Origin: Cytophagales bacterium
GTDB taxonomy: Bacteria > Bacteroidota > Bacteroidia > Cytophagales > Cyclobacteriaceae
Assembly: GCA_003537495.1 (NCBI GenBank)
Contig: DPSB01000167.1
Location: 1 to 7,126 of the forward strand
DNA length: 7,126 nt
Reading direction: 5' to 3'
The number at the start of each line of letters is the position of its first letter. Within the stretch, counting starts at the first letter, position 1. Positions 5,345 to 7,126 of this stretch are shown here, piece by piece. Made by a program: the position numbers and the translations under genes. Under the pieces are notes generated by a model, which saw only the letters and a list, made by a program, of their open reading frames with translations, did not search any database and had not been told where the DNA came from.

Positions 5345-7024
5345 TCAGGCCGTCTTAGCTTTCTCTTCTTCTTTCAACGCCCGTCTCAGTATCTTGCCTA
5401 CATTGGTTTTGGGCAATTCAGTCTTAAACTCAAAATGACGCGGTACTTTGTAATTAGTCAGGTTTTCATGCGCGTACTTCTTTAACTCATCTTCTGTCAG
5501 CGATTCATCTTTTTTTACCACAAAACACTTTATCGCTTCGCCCGACTTTGCATCGGGCACGCCAATAGCCGCAACTTCCAATACTTTGGGATGGCCGGCC
5601 AACACATTTTCCACTTCGTTTGGATAAACATTGAAGCCGCTAACCTTAATCATGTCTTTCTTGCGATCAACAATCTTGAAATATCCTTCAGCATCCATCA
5701 CCCCAATATCACCTGTGCGAAACCATTCTTTGTTGAAGAATACACCTTCATTATCCTGATTCCAGTAACCACGCATTACCTGCGGACCGCGTGCACATAT
5801 TTCGCCAGTTTCGCCTTGTGTAAGTTGATTACCATCATCATCAAAAATACCTATCTCCGTGCTTGGCATTGGAATACCAATGGTGCCACGCTTATGGTTT
5901 CCGTCAAGCGGATTGCAACACAATACGGGCGAGGTTTCACTCAAGCCATAACCTTCAATTAATGGAGTACCGGTAAGTTTTTCCCAACGATCGGCCACTA
6001 CATCCTGCACAGCCATAGCTCCACCAATTGCACCCTTAAGCGCTGAAAAGTCGCAGTCTTTAAAATCGGGATTATTCAACAACCCATTAAACAAGGTATT
6101 AACACCAGTAATGATTGAGAAGCGATGTTTCTTTAGTTCCTTAACAAAGCCGGGCATATCGCGTGGGTTGGTAATCAATACACTTTTTACACCGTGGGTG
6201 TACATTAACAATCCATTTACGGTTAAAGCAAAAATATGGTAGAGCGGTAGTGCTGTAATGATAATATCCTGTTGCCCTTCCGTCATAATCGGTCGGAACC
6301 AATGCGTAATCATGGCATTATGTGCGATAATATTACGATGCGAAAGCTGTGCACCTTTTGAAATACCGGTTGTACCACCTGTGTATTGTAACACCGCCAA
6401 ATCCTCAATTCCAATTTCAGGCTTTTGATACTTCGAATTTTCACCCTGTTTCAAAACATGCTTAAAGGGAATGGCACCCGGCAAGCTAAAGGCCGGAACC
6501 ATTTTCTTCACATACTTTACCACGAAGTTTACAATCATTCCTTTCAAGCCACCCACCATGTCACCCATATCGGTTAGGATAATGTGTGGCTTGCTTTTCA
6601 GTTTGGGTAAAATCTGTTCGAGGTTATGCGCAAAGTTTGAAACGATTATGATAGCCGAAACTCCGGCATCGTTAAACTGATGTTCCATTTCGCGGGGTGT
6701 GTAGAGCGGATTGGTATTTACGGCAATCATACCAGCTTTGATTACACCCATAAATGCAATGGGAAATTGAATCAGGTTTGGCATTTGAATCGCAACGCGA
6801 TCGCCTTTCTTCAACTTAAGTTCGTTTTGCAAATAGGCTGCAAATGCTGTTGACAACCGATCTATCTCTGCGAATGAAATCTGTTTACCAAAATTCTCGA
6901 ATGCAATGCGGTTAGGATATTTCTGTGCAGCCACCTCAAATAATTCAATCAGAGAATTGTATTCGAGAGGACCAATTTGATGCGGAGTGCCTTTAGGATA
7001 TTTTGAATACCACGGAAAACTCAT
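5345..7024 (-). CDS. fadD: Long-chain fatty acid--CoA ligase FadD
   Basis: This cytoplasmic or membrane-associated enzyme activates long-chain fatty acids with ATP and CoA to acyl-CoA, by way of an acyl-adenylate, feeding beta-oxidation or lipid synthesis. At 559 residues it is almost the length of E. coli FadD (561, from memory), and many stretches read alike, for example NPLYTPRE.EHQ (105-116) and ITGVNTLFN.LLNN (305-318). The adenylate-forming core motifs are intact: P-loop YTGGTTGISKG (214-224), EGYGLSETS (357-365), WFRTGDIG (434-441), the hinge and fatty-acyl signature DRKKDMIKVSGFNVYPNE (453-470), and the catalytic lysine K544 in PKTNVGKILRR. The start ATG at 7024 opens with SKYPKGTPHQI, which aligns with the N-terminus of known FadD, and it follows an A-rich leader without a Shine-Dalgarno sequence. 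The 118-bp gap to the next same-strand gene, with its own promoter candidate, argues against an operon. No fadB, fadA or acyl-CoA dehydrogenase gene lies in the window. Confidence 0.96.
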   Translation of the reverse strand: MSFPWYSKYPKGTPHQIGPLEYNSLIELFEVAAQKYPNRIAFENFGKQISFAEIDRLSTAFAAYLQNELKLKKGDRVAIQMPNLIQFPIAFMGVIKAGMIAVNTNPLYTPREMEHQFNDAGVSAIIIVSNFAHNLEQILPKLKSKPHIILTDMGDMVGGLKGMIVNFVVKYVKKMVPAFSLPGAIPFKHVLKQGENSKYQKPEIGIEDLAVLQYTGGTTGISKGAQLSHRNIIAHNAMITHWFRPIMTEGQQDIIITALPLYHIFALTVNGLLMYTHGVKSVLITNPRDMPGFVKELKKHRFSIITGVNTLFNGLLNNPDFKDCDFSALKGAIGGAMAVQDVVADRWEKLTGTPLIEGYGLSETSPVLCCNPLDGNHKRGTIGIPMPSTEIGIFDDDGNQLTQGETGEICARGPQVMRGYWNQDNEGVFFNKEWFRTGDIGVMDAEGYFKIVDRKKDMIKVSGFNVYPNEVENVLAGHPKVLEVAAIGVPDAKSGEAIKCFVVKKDESLTEDELKKYAHENLTNYKVPRHFEFKTELPKTNVGKILRRALKEEEKAKTA

Positions 7025-7108
7025 GAGTTCTTTGCTTTAGTTTTTATTGAATTCTAAAGAAAGAGAAAAAAGGCGGTGTAAGCAATCGTTTGTTAGTGGC
7101 TGGGAATT

Positions 7109-7126
7109 AAAAAAGCCACGCGGGCT
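7109..7126. terminator. Intrinsic terminator-like hairpin, cut by the window edge
   Basis: On the - strand, AGCC (7126-7123) pairs with GGCT (7117-7114) around the loop CGCGT, followed by six T (7114-7109). This is the form of a Rho-independent terminator for a gene lying beyond the right edge and transcribed leftward. The stem may extend past the edge, and if T's follow there it would also work for + strand transcripts. It implies that fadD has its own promoter within 7025-7108, although I could not find a convincing TTTG/TAnnTTTG pair there. Confidence 0.55.

Noticed and set aside
7056..7073. 18-nt polypurine (+ strand) tract upstream of fadD
   Set aside because: It may be part of an AT-rich promoter region, but it carries no recognisable motif and such tracts are common in this base composition.

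Overview
The window reads as ordinary chromosomal DNA from a member of the Bacteroidota, probably of the Cytophagales/Cyclobacteriaceae type. This is inferred from three things. The 5' leaders are A-rich and lack Shine-Dalgarno sequences. Promoter-like sequences resemble the phylum's TTTG / TAnnTTTG pattern. The gene set includes a secreted PD40 propeller, an NSS symporter, an AGCS symporter and FadD. The genus cannot be fixed from sequence alone. I see no phage, insertion sequence, CRISPR, tRNA or rRNA signal.

Layout: (1) 1-1078, + strand: the C-terminal three quarters of an AGCS sodium/alanine (or glycine) symporter, cut by the left edge. (2) 1083-2513, - strand: a 476-residue conserved protein of unknown function that converges on the symporter with only 4 bp between stop codons. 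(3) 2514-2636: a divergent intergenic region with a good candidate promoter for the next gene, flanked by a 9-bp inverted repeat. (4) 2637-4070, + strand: an NSS (SLC6/LeuT-type) sodium-dependent transporter. (5) 4072-4139: an unusual long imperfect palindrome built of degenerate 7-bp units, filling the gap between two convergent genes. (6) 4144-5226, - strand: a secreted TolB-like six-repeat beta-propeller, with a candidate promoter and a CRP-like dyad upstream. (7) 5345-7024, - strand: fadD, long-chain fatty acid CoA ligase. (8) 7109-7126: a terminator-like hairpin at the right edge.

Functionally this is a housekeeping and nutrient-uptake neighbourhood. Two different LeuT-fold sodium/amino-acid symporters lie on the same strand, fadD activates fatty acids, and one periplasmic or secreted propeller probably acts in binding or scaffolding. 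No obvious single pathway joins them. Each gene appears to be its own transcription unit, because strands alternate or gaps are large enough for promoters. The least explained items are the heptad-unit palindrome at 4072-4139 and the conserved 476-residue protein. I did not find a convincing new multi-gene system.
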